From positions 24,077-88,076 of the forward strand of contig JAILAT010000037.1 in the NCBI GenBank assembly GCA_024681475.1: 64,000 bases of DNA, given 5' to 3'. The position numbers and the translations under genes are program-made. This document shows positions 56,996 through 64,000 of the stretch, in pieces (the stretch's first letter is position 1; every line of letters begins with the position of its first letter). The notes beneath the pieces are model-generated. The model did not search any database and was not told where the DNA came from. It worked only from the letters and a program-made list of their open reading frames with translations. The stretch is from Bacteroidales bacterium (GTDB taxonomy: Bacteria > Bacteroidota > Bacteroidia > Bacteroidales > P3).

Positions 56996-57781
56996 CTAGA
57001 TAATGTGCTTCTCCTTCAGCTTGTTGACAATGAGCTCCACGGCCTCTTCGGGTGACACCTCGAAGGTCTCGCCGGCAGGCTTGAGCTGTTTTGGGAAGGC
57101 TTTGAAGACGCTGGTGGGCGAGCCTGTTTTGCCGATGCGGTCTTCAGGCACATTGATGCGGTCGGCACCCCACACCTCGACTTCGCGGTCGAAGGCGGTG
57201 ACAATGCCGTTGACACTCATGTAGCGAGGTTTGACGCTGCTTGCCAGGGCAGTGACGAGGCAAGGAGCCTGCATCTGGAGTATCTGGTAGCCTTCTTCGG
57301 TCTGTTTGCGGATAGTGAAGGTCTTGGTGGCTTCGTCAAACTGCAGGTCTTCCATGTAGGACACCTGGGGCAGGTCGAGATGTTCAGCGATCTGGGGGCC
57401 CACCTGAGCGGTGTCGCCGTCGATGGCTTGGCGGCCGCTGATGATGAGGTCGAAATCCAAGGTGCGCAGCGCTCCTGCAAGGGCACTGCTGGTGGCGAGT
57501 GTGTCGGCGCCGCCCAGCTTACGGTCGGTGAGCAGTATGGCGCGGTCCACACCCATGGCCAGTGCCTCGCGGAGGATGTCCTCGGCCTGTGGCAGGCCCA
57601 TGGTGATGACGGTAACGTGGGCACCGTATTGGTCTTTCAGCTGGAGTGCATACTCCAGTCCGCCTTTGTCGTCGGGGTTCATGATGCTGGGAACACCCTC
57701 GCGGATAAGCGTGCCCGTCTGCGGGTTGATTTTCACCTCGGTGGTGTCAGGCACTTGCTTTATGCAAACTACTATCTTCAT
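56996..57781 (-). CDS. etfB: electron transfer flavoprotein subunit beta
   Basis: 261-residue ETF beta subunit. N-terminal VCIKQVPDTTEVKINPQTGT, then MNPDDKGGLEYALQLKD, RAILLTDRKLGGADTLATS, DLIISGRQAIDGDTAQVGPQ (AMP/FAD contact region) and CLVTALASSVKPRYMSV. It follows the acyl-CoA dehydrogenase gene by 15 bases. Confidence 0.96.
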   Translation of the reverse strand: MKIVVCIKQVPDTTEVKINPQTGTLIREGVPSIMNPDDKGGLEYALQLKDQYGAHVTVITMGLPQAEDILREALAMGVDRAILLTDRKLGGADTLATSSALAGALRTLDFDLIISGRQAIDGDTAQVGPQIAEHLDLPQVSYMEDLQFDEATKTFTIRKQTEEGYQILQMQAPCLVTALASSVKPRYMSVNGIVTAFDREVEVWGADRINVPEDRIGKTGSPTSVFKAFPKQLKPAGETFEVSPEEAVELIVNKLKEKHII

Positions 57782-57796
57782 TTCAATTCCTTTCTT

Positions 57797-58936
57797 TTAT
57801 TTAAACAATTTGCCTGCGATGACCATGCGCTGCACCTCGCTGGTGCCTTCGTAGATCTCGGTAATCTTGGCGTCGCGCATCATGCGCTCGACAGGGTATT
57901 CGCGTGTGTATCCGTATCCGCCGTGGAACTGGACAGCCTTGGTGGTCACCTCCATTGCCGTCTCGGCAGCAAAGAGCTTTGCCATGGCAGCGTCGGCGCT
58001 GTAGGGTATGCCGTGGTCTTTCTTGTAGTGAGCCGAACGGCACAGCAGACGGGCAGCCTGCACCTTGGTCTCGAGGTCGGCCATCTGGAACTGGGTGTTC
58101 TGGAACTGGCTGATCGAGCGGCCAAACTGTTTGCGTTCCTTGGTGTACTTCACCGTCTCGTCCATAGCACCTTGTGCGATGCCAAGAGCCTGGCAGGCGA
58201 TACCGATGCGGCCGCCGTCGAGGGTCTTCATGGCCAGGCCAAAACCTTTGCCCAGCTGGCCCAGCTGACGGTCCTTCGGGATGCGGCAATCCTCGAAGAT
58301 AAGCTCGGTGGTGGCGCTGCCGCGGATACCCATCTTCTTCTCCTTCTTGCCGATGCTGAAGCCCGGGTCTGTCTTCTCGACGATGAAGGCGCTGATGCCC
58401 TTGGTGCCGAGGCTCTTGTCGGTCATGGCGATGATGATGAATACGTTGGCGTAGCTGCCGTTGGTGATGAAAATCTTGCTGCCGTTGAGCACCCAGTGGT
58501 CACCGTCCTCGACGGCGATGGTCTGCTGACCGGCAGCGTCGGTACCGGCATTGGGCTCGGTGAGGCCGAAGGCGCCAATCCACTCGCCGCTGGCCAGTTT
58601 GGGCAGGTATTTCTGTTTCTGCTCCTCAGTGCCGCTCTCCAGTATGGGCGCGCAGCAGAGGCTCGTGTGGGACGAAAGAATCACGCCAGTGGTGGCGCAA
58701 ACGCGGCTGAGTTCCTCAACGGCCATACCGTACATGATGTTCGTGCCGCCGGCACCGCCATACTGTGTGGGAATAGGAATGCCCATCAGGCCTATCTTGG
58801 CCATCTTCTCCACTGTCTCCATCGGGAAACGCTCCTCCTCGTCGACTTCGGCGGCGAGGGGCTTCACCTCCTTCTCTGCAAACTCGCGAATCATCTGCAG
58901 GAAGAGCTCTTCTTGTTTCGTGTAGCTAAAATCCAT
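57797..58936 (-). CDS. acyl-CoA dehydrogenase, short-chain type
   Basis: 379-residue FAD acyl-CoA dehydrogenase. Segments include FGLTEPNAGTDAAGQQT, WVLNGSKIFITNG, MGIRGSATTELIFED, QFGRSISQFQNTQFQMADLE and the C-terminal HGGYGYTREYPVERMMRDAK with the catalytic Glu in YEGTSEVQRM. With etfB and etfA directly downstream it forms the set used for butyryl-CoA dehydrogenase; electron bifurcation is possible but not shown. ridA is 13 bases upstream. Confidence 0.94.
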   Translation of the reverse strand: MDFSYTKQEELFLQMIREFAEKEVKPLAAEVDEEERFPMETVEKMAKIGLMGIPIPTQYGGAGGTNIMYGMAVEELSRVCATTGVILSSHTSLCCAPILESGTEEQKQKYLPKLASGEWIGAFGLTEPNAGTDAAGQQTIAVEDGDHWVLNGSKIFITNGSYANVFIIIAMTDKSLGTKGISAFIVEKTDPGFSIGKKEKKMGIRGSATTELIFEDCRIPKDRQLGQLGKGFGLAMKTLDGGRIGIACQALGIAQGAMDETVKYTKERKQFGRSISQFQNTQFQMADLETKVQAARLLCRSAHYKKDHGIPYSADAAMAKLFAAETAMEVTTKAVQFHGGYGYTREYPVERMMRDAKITEIYEGTSEVQRMVIAGKLFK

Positions 58937-58949
58937 ATCTAATAATTAT

Positions 58950-59324
58950 TTATTTCACTGCAATAGTTTCAATCTCCACCAGCACGCCCATCGGCAGACC
59001 CTTCACGGCGAAGGCGGCGCGGGCGGGGCAGTCCGTACTGTAGTACTTGGCGTAGACCTCGTTCATGGGTTTGAAATACTCCATGTCGGCCAGCAGGCAG
59101 GTGCTTTTCACCACATCCTGGAAAGTGTATCCGGCTTCGTCGAGGATGGCCTTGATGTTCTGCATGACCTGCTCGGTCTGAGCGGTAATGCCCTCAGGGA
59201 CAGTCTTTGTAGCGGGATTGATGGGAATCTGGCCCGAGATGTAGAGCGTGTTGCCCGCCTGGACGGCCTGGCTGTAAGGTCCGATGGCTGCAGGCGCATT
59301 GGGAGTGTTGATTATTTTCTTCAT
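58950..59324 (-). CDS. ridA: RidA-family enamine/imine deaminase
   Basis: 124-residue RidA (YjgF) protein that hydrolyses reactive 2-aminoacrylate-type intermediates. Conserved: NAPAAIGPYSQAVQAGNTLY, ISGQIPINPATK, CPARAAFAVKGLPMGVLVEIE with the substrate Arg. First gene of the operon with the acyl-CoA dehydrogenase and ETF genes. Confidence 0.95.
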   Translation of the reverse strand: MKKIINTPNAPAAIGPYSQAVQAGNTLYISGQIPINPATKTVPEGITAQTEQVMQNIKAILDEAGYTFQDVVKSTCLLADMEYFKPMNEVYAKYYSTDCPARAAFAVKGLPMGVLVEIETIAVK

Positions 59325-59375
59325 TTTCAGTTGATTATTTATTAATTATTACTTTTTCGTGCGAAAAACATTTTG

Positions 59376-59383
59376 CAAAGATA
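59376..59383 (-). promoter_or_regulatory. promoter -7 element for the ridA-etf operon
   Basis: Minus strand TATCTTTG, 52 bases before the ridA start; -33 not evident. Confidence 0.6.
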
Positions 59384-59478
59384 CGTTTTTTTTTTGATAT
59401 GGAACCCATTTTTTTTAAAAAGAATGCACAAAGCGTCGACCGGCTCCAGAACAACGCACCTGTACAACTCTTCACCCA

Positions 59479-59805
59479 TTACCGTTCACACATCTTCAGT
59501 CCCACTATCGAGGCGATCAGCGTCGTCATGAAAAAAATGCGCCAGAATGTCGCCGGCTCGCGAAATACCAGGATGCCGATCAGCACACTGCCCACAGCGC
59601 CGATGCCAGTCCACACGGGGTATGCCGTGCCTATCGGTATCGCCTCCGTAGCCTTCGCCAGCAGCACCGCGCTCGCCACATAGAAAAAGGCAAAACCGCC
59701 AATCCATTCCCACCACAAAAGCCCTTCGGCTCCTCGCGCTTTGCCTAGGCAGAAAGCAAAAGCAAACTCGCAACATCCTGCCAACAAGAGAATTATCCAA
59801 TGCAT
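59479..59805 (-). CDS. small multidrug resistance (SMR) family transporter
   Basis: 108-residue four-helix inner-membrane transporter. The start is the ATG at 59805 (MHWIILLLAGCCEFAFAFC), not the 80-codon extension. The proton-coupled Glu lies at residue 13 in AGCCEFAF; IPIGTAYPVWTGIGAVGSVLIG is the SMR signature in helix 3. Substrate could be guanidinium (SugE/Gdx) or cationic drugs; the helix-1 sequence leans to SugE-like. It stands alone. Confidence 0.9.
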   Translation of the reverse strand: MHWIILLLAGCCEFAFAFCLGKARGAEGLLWWEWIGGFAFFYVASAVLLAKATEAIPIGTAYPVWTGIGAVGSVLIGILVFREPATFWRIFFMTTLIASIVGLKMCER

Positions 59806-59825
59806 AGAGAGTTTGATTTTTTTTG

Positions 59826-59833
59826 CAAAGATA
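59826..59833 (-). promoter_or_regulatory. promoter -7 element for the SMR gene
   Basis: Minus strand TATCTTTG, 21 bases before the start. Confidence 0.6.
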
Positions 59834-59860
59834 AACATTTTTTCTAACTCGCCAAGTGAC

Positions 59861-59894
59861 AAAAAAATCCCCCAACAGCGATACGCCTTGGGGG
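59861..59894 (-). terminator. terminator after the giant adhesin gene
   Basis: CCCCCAA (59869-59875) and TTGGGGG (59888-59894); on the minus strand followed by a T run (59867-59861). Confidence 0.8.
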
Positions 59895-59924
59895 AAACTG
59901 AAGGCCTAGGCTCCAAGGTTGCCG

Positions 59925-62900
59925 CTACTCCCGGGTCACCACCAGACGGCGCACCGCCCTGCCGTTGGCCGATCGGAGGTGTACAAAGTACACACCCGCC
60001 GCCAGCTCGCCAAGGTCCACCTCGGCACTGCAGCCGCCAGCACAAGGCACCGTCAGGCTCCTCACCGTCCGCCCCTTCAGGTCTACAATGTCAACTGTCG
60101 CCTCCCCGCCTGAGCCCTCCACCGTCAGCATCGTCGTGCCCCTTGCCGGGTTGGGGGCTATCGCCAGGGCCATGCCGCCGAACGTCTCCATGCCCAGCGT
60201 CGTCGCGAACGAGGTGCGTCCCGACCACCCGCTCGTCGTGCCCCCCGGGCAGTTGGCCCGCAGGTGCACCTCGTAGTGGCTCCCCGGAGTCAGCCCGTCG
60301 AGCCCGTGCGGGCTCGTCGTCGCCAGCACCTGCGTCCCCTCCCCGTCCGCAAAGCCCGCCGGGCCATATTCAATCGTGTAGCTCTCCGCCTCGGCTGCCC
60401 ACTCCACGCGCGCCGCCGTAGGCGAAAGCACTACCACCGTCGGACCCCCCGGCGTGGCGCATGCCACAGTGCTGAACACGATAGTGTCGCCATACTCCGA
60501 GTGCTGCCACGCCGCGCCGCACAGCGAGCAGATCGTCGCGTGGTAGCTTGTCGAAGGCTCCAGCCCCCCGATGCTCGCAGGGTTCGAAGTCAGCGTGTAC
60601 AGGCTGTCGAAGTCCTGCCCCCACACCTCGAGCAGCCAGCCACTCTCCCCGCCGCCCGCAGTCCAGCCCAGCACCGCCTGCGAAGTCGTCGCATCCAGCA
60701 GCTGCAGCCCCCTCGGAGCCTGGCAGTCGAGCGGCAGGGTGACGAACTGCACCCCGCCCGGACTCGTCGTCCTGCCGTCCTCGCACACGTTGCGGAGCAA
60801 CAGCCGGTAGACCGTGTTGGGCCTCAGCCCCCCCATCACCAGGCCGCCCTGCACCACAGTGTCGAAAGCCACGTGCCCCTCGTCGCTGTACAGGTCCACA
60901 CGCCGGTGCAGCATCCCCGTGTTGCCCACCTCGTACACCGTCGCCGAAGTGGCCGTCACATCCACCACCGTCAGTTCCCCCACACCGTTGCACCGCGCAT
61001 CCTGCTCTACCACCACGCTGTCCACGCACATGCGGCCCCCACCGTGGCGCAAAGCCAGATAATGGTCGTCGCCCGAGTACGAATCCAGGCTTACCGCGAA
61101 GTTCGACCAGCCGTCGCCGTCGGCGAGTAGTGTGGCCAGAGGGGTGAAAGTCGCCGTGTCGGCAGGGTCACCCATGCTGCCCACCACCAGGCCGTCCGAA
61201 GCATAGTAGCTGCTCCCCAGCAGCTTCAGCCTCACCTTTAGCCCCTGCAATGAGTCGAACTGCGGCGTGACGGCATACTGCGGCAAGCTGTCATTGGGAC
61301 TGAAGAAGACCAGGCTGCTACCCCCCGACGACGCCTGCGAGCTCGTCAGCACCGGATAGCCGTTGCCCGAGTAGTCATGCAGCGTCCAGCAAGGGTCGCC
61401 GAAGGCGGCGCTGGCAGCAGCTGGAGGCGTCGAAAACCCCATCTCGAAATCCTGGATGTAAGGCAAGTCGTCGCGCGTCAGTATGATACAGTCCGTACGG
61501 AAGATGCATGAGCGCCGTGTAGTATGCGTTCCGTCGGGACAGATTGTGGCAACCTCGACACAGTATTCCGTCTGAGGAAGGAGCGCAGACAGCGTGTGGC
61601 TCGGGGTCCAAATCTCCAGCGAGTCGGGCATGGCCAAATCTACCACGTTGCCCGTCGTCGTGCCGCGGTGGAGGTAGAGCATGTAGTGACCGATGTTGGC
61701 GGGGTCGATGACCGAGAGCGTTGCCGTGGTTGATGAGGTTGCTGTTGCGGCAATACCACTTGGACTCGGACATGCCTCGGAGATGCAAATCTGGATGCTG
61801 TCGACGAAGGTGTTTACGAAGCTGTTGCCGGGAGCATTTGTGCGTCCGGCGCGGAGGGCAATGTAGTGCCCAGTGCCAGTATAGCTAGCCAGGTTGACCT
61901 CGTCGGACTCCCAGATGTCGTTCATGTAAGGAATACTGATGAGTTGTACAAAGGTGGTGGTGTCGGTCGGGTCGTCCATCACTCCGATGGCCAACGTGCT
62001 GCGAATGCCGCCATAGTAGTGGAAGCGTAGCGTCACGTCGCTCAGGTCGTCGAGGGCGGGGAGAACGGCATACTGAGGCTTGTTGTTACCAGGACTGAAC
62101 ATCAGGCTTTTTTGGCCTATAGCCTGGGTGTTGGAGATGCGGGGATACCATCCGGCGGCGTTGTCGTAGTCGTGCATGGTCCAGCAGGGGTTGCTTCTCC
62201 ACTGGTTGTAAATCATGTTGTAGCTCTCGAAGTCCTCGGTCCAGGGCAAATCGTTGTGTGTGATGATGGCGCAGCGGGTGAGGAAAGAAGTGCTGCGAGC
62301 AATCGTGTAGACAGAGTCGCACAACTTGCTCACCTCCACGTTGTAGTAGGTGGCAGGGGAGAGACCTGTCAGCAGACACGTCGTGTCGCCGACGACAACT
62401 GTGGAGTCGTTGGCCAGGTCGCTGTGCCACACCACTTTGTATGTTCCCACAGTGTCCGTTTCAGTCCAGTGGACGAAAGCACTGTCGGTGCTGAGGGGCA
62501 GCGCTGCGACGCGCAGAGGACGGTGGCAGGCAGTGCTAGGCACCACACGCACCTCGTCGAGATAGCCGTAGCCGAACATGGAAGAGCCGGGGTGGGGTCG
62601 TTGGATAAAGGTGATGCGGCTTGAGCTGTTGCCAATGTTGCCCAGCTCAACCTCGTATTCGTGGAAGTAGTTGTCCTCAGGTACGATGAGAGCGTGGCGC
62701 ACAAAGGTGGTTGTGTCATACTCTCCGTTGGAGAAGGGCCCCAGGTCGCTGATACCCACAAGTAGCTCGACGTTATTGTAGTTGCTCGTCGCCTTGTACC
62801 AGAACCGTATCTTCAGGTCGCTGAGCGTGTCGCCTATCTCGGGCAGATAAGCCACGCTGTAGATGTGTGTGCCGCCCGACGACTGGCACATCATGTACAA

Positions 62901-64000
62901 TGTCTGGCCTGCGGCATGGTTATCATCATTAATGTAAGTTTGGCTTGCGCGGATGTAGGGTAGCGTGTCGCGAACAAAGTTGCTGTCTGTACTGTTCTGA
63001 ATGTGGTAGTATGCTATCCAGCATGGTGCCGTCAGGCCGGCTTCCATGTTGTCGAAGTCTTCGCTCCAGGGAATAATGTCGATGGCAGGGCAGTACCATT
63101 CAGTCTGGAAAGAGGTGTAGACGGGACCTGTCAGCAGACCATTGTCGCACACGGAACGTAGTTCTACGCTGTAGTCGGTGTGGGGCGTCAGGCCTCCGAT
63201 AACGATATTGTTTCCGCTGAACAGTATTGTGGTGTCCCATGTCCCGTCGCTCACCAGGGCTTGGTAGGATACTCCTGTCAGTGTGTCGGTCACCGTCAGG
63301 GTGGCCGAGGTGGCTTCGATCGCTGTGGCCGCCACGCTCTCGGCGCGCGGACAGGGGTCCACCACCTCCAGCAGGATGTCGTCCAGGTAGATGTCGGCAT
63401 ATGTGGTCGACGGGGCGTTCACCCTATTGCGGAAAGCTATGTATTTGCCTGTTCCTGTGTAGTTTTCAAAGGTTACTTCGTATTGTGTCCAGTCGTAGGT
63501 GCCGCTGCCGAAGGTGGCCACATTGACGAAGGTCGTCGAGTCCGTCGGGTCGCTCATCACGCCCACCTGTATGCCCGAATAGTTGGCGTTGCTGCGGCGC
63601 ACCCAGAAGCTCAGCTTCACGTCGTCCAGGTAGTCCACGCGGGGCATCACCAGAAATGCCGGCCGGTAGTTCTGGTTGGTGGTGAATTTTATCGACTTGC
63701 TGCCGCTGTGTGGGTTCTGGTTGTGCACGTAGGGTATCACGCTCGTGGTGTTGTAGTAGTTGAAGCGGTGCCAGCACAGCCCTATCTCGTGGTCTTGATA
63801 CACCTCCAGCTCGTAGTCTTCAAAGCCTTCGGTGAAGGGCATGTCGTCGTGCGTGATGGCACCGCAGGGTGTTGTGAACGTGGTGCTTACCTTTGACGAT
63901 ACGGTGCCGTCGTCGCACAGCGAGGCTGCCTTCAACAAGAACGACGACGAGCCTGCCAGTCCGTTCAGCAGCACCTCGTTGCTGCCGTAGTGGTCTGTCG
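59925..64000 (-). CDS. giant modular adhesin-like protein with T9SS sorting domain, 5' end outside
   Basis: At least 1,358 codons; the frame is open through 64000, so the GTG at 63974 is not the true start. Four modules of a jelly-roll type (MAM or cleaved-adhesin/'choice-of-anchor' type) are marked by CGAITHDDMPFTEGFEDY, CPAIDIIPWSEDFDN, CAIITHNDLPWTEDFESY and CIILTRDDLPYIQDFEMG, each with an intervening VGVMxDPTDxTTF strand and Fn3 domains. Three more Fn3 domains follow, then a T9SS type A signal (LAIAPNPARGTTMLTV ... AAGVYFVHLRSANG, ending VTRE). It should be surface-displayed. The last ~1,500 coding bases are much richer in G+C than the first. Confidence 0.88.
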   Translation of the reverse strand, partial: TDHYGSNEVLLNGLAGSSSFLLKAASLCDDGTVSSKVSTTFTTPCGAITHDDMPFTEGFEDYELEVYQDHEIGLCWHRFNYYNTTSVIPYVHNQNPHSGSKSIKFTTNQNYRPAFLVMPRVDYLDDVKLSFWVRRSNANYSGIQVGVMSDPTDSTTFVNVATFGSGTYDWTQYEVTFENYTGTGKYIAFRNRVNAPSTTYADIYLDDILLEVVDPCPRAESVAATAIEATSATLTVTDTLTGVSYQALVSDGTWDTTILFSGNNIVIGGLTPHTDYSVELRSVCDNGLLTGPVYTSFQTEWYCPAIDIIPWSEDFDNMEAGLTAPCWIAYYHIQNSTDSNFVRDTLPYIRASQTYINDDNHAAGQTLYMMCQSSGGTHIYSVAYLPEIGDTLSDLKIRFWYKATSNYNNVELLVGISDLGPFSNGEYDTTTFVRHALIVPEDNYFHEYEVELGNIGNSSSRITFIQRPHPGSSMFGYGYLDEVRVVPSTACHRPLRVAALPLSTDSAFVHWTETDTVGTYKVVWHSDLANDSTVVVGDTTCLLTGLSPATYYNVEVSKLCDSVYTIARSTSFLTRCAIITHNDLPWTEDFESYNMIYNQWRSNPCWTMHDYDNAAGWYPRISNTQAIGQKSLMFSPGNNKPQYAVLPALDDLSDVTLRFHYYGGIRSTLAIGVMDDPTDTTTFVQLISIPYMNDIWESDEVNLASYTGTGHYIALRAGRTNAPGNSFVNTFVDSIQICISEACPSPSGIAATATSSTTATLSVIDPANIGHYMLYLHRGTTTGNVVDLAMPDSLEIWTPSHTLSALLPQTEYCVEVATICPDGTHTTRRSCIFRTDCIILTRDDLPYIQDFEMGFSTPPAAASAAFGDPCWTLHDYSGNGYPVLTSSQASSGGSSLVFFSPNDSLPQYAVTPQFDSLQGLKVRLKLLGSSYYASDGLVVGSMGDPADTATFTPLATLLADGDGWSNFAVSLDSYSGDDHYLALRHGGGRMCVDSVVVEQDARCNGVGELTVVDVTATSATVYEVGNTGMLHRRVDLYSDEGHVAFDTVVQGGLVMGGLRPNTVYRLLLRNVCEDGRTTSPGGVQFVTLPLDCQAPRGLQLLDATTSQAVLGWTAGGGESGWLLEVWGQDFDSLYTLTSNPASIGGLEPSTSYHATICSLCGAAWQHSEYGDTIVFSTVACATPGGPTVVVLSPTAARVEWAAEAESYTIEYGPAGFADGEGTQVLATTSPHGLDGLTPGSHYEVHLRANCPGGTTSGWSGRTSFATTLGMETFGGMALAIAPNPARGTTMLTVEGSGGEATVDIVDLKGRTVRSLTVPCAGGCSAEVDLGELAAGVYFVHLRSANGRAVRRLVVTRE

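Noticed and set aside
57380..58942. 520-codon plus-strand frame
   Set aside because: Antisense to etfB and the acyl-CoA dehydrogenase gene.

Overview
The window is chromosomal DNA of a Bacteroidales bacterium, probably an anaerobic gut or oral lineage related to Prevotella or Porphyromonas. Support: a PorD/DUF4835 protein and GldB of the type IX secretion (T9SS) and gliding machinery; two proteins with T9SS type A C-terminal sorting domains; a DUF349 protein, a TonB-dependent receptor and many lipoproteins; and promoters of the Bacteroidetes type (-7 TAnnTTTG with an upstream TTTG about 19-21 bp away). Most genes run 50-60 % G+C with tight operons. I see no insertion sequence, prophage, CRISPR array or rRNA operon.

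Layout. 1-5,300: end of an NlpC/P60 lipoprotein, a SUI1-type factor, a perfect 20-bp bidirectional terminator, then (minus) a PLP aminotransferase, PorD-like and DUF4153 proteins. 5,400-10,100: gyrB, pepE, a gene remnant, a small membrane protein preceded by a strongly folded ~190-nt RNA candidate, and nfo. 10,100-18,000 (mostly minus): gldB - LtaS-like phosphoglycerol transferase - diacylglycerol kinase operon, DUF349 protein, an IPExxxVDY-like protein and a PflX-type radical SAM protein. 18,100-28,300: pepD, a glycosyltransferase/nucleotidyltransferase pair, a T9SS-exported thioredoxin-like protein, two acidic lipoproteins, a YARHG protein with a methyltransferase, a methionine gamma-lyase-like enzyme and elbB. 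28,300-36,000 (minus): coiled-coil protein, a PurF-like protein lacking the N-terminal cysteine, mtaB with a nitroreductase, MORN-repeat and other secreted proteins. 36,300-40,600: TonB receptor, M16-like protein without its zinc motif, tRNA-Val. 40,600-48,900 (minus): guaB, two parvulin-type foldases, a MoxR ATPase, a secreted protein and panB, probably one long operon. 49,000-55,900: an outer-membrane protein, two secreted papain-family peptidases, and an MBOAT/SGNH acylation pair. 55,900-59,800 (minus): ridA, acyl-CoA dehydrogenase, etfB and etfA, plus an SMR transporter. 59,900-64,000: a giant modular T9SS adhesin that runs off the end.

Themes. Envelope and secretion dominate: T9SS parts (porD-like, gldB) occur with T9SS cargo, periplasmic foldases and exported proteases. 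The LtaS-like/diacylglycerol kinase pair suggests a lipid headgroup transfer and recycling loop. The most interesting items are the folded RNA candidate at 8,911-9,097 (6S-like architecture, own promoter, G-U pairs that fit only the minus strand), the PurF paralogue with Ser at the nucleophile position, the M16 homologue without HxxEH, a 9-bp tandem repeat between etfB and etfA, and an unexplained low-G+C block at 36,095-36,310. All family assignments come from reading motifs by eye; no database search was run.
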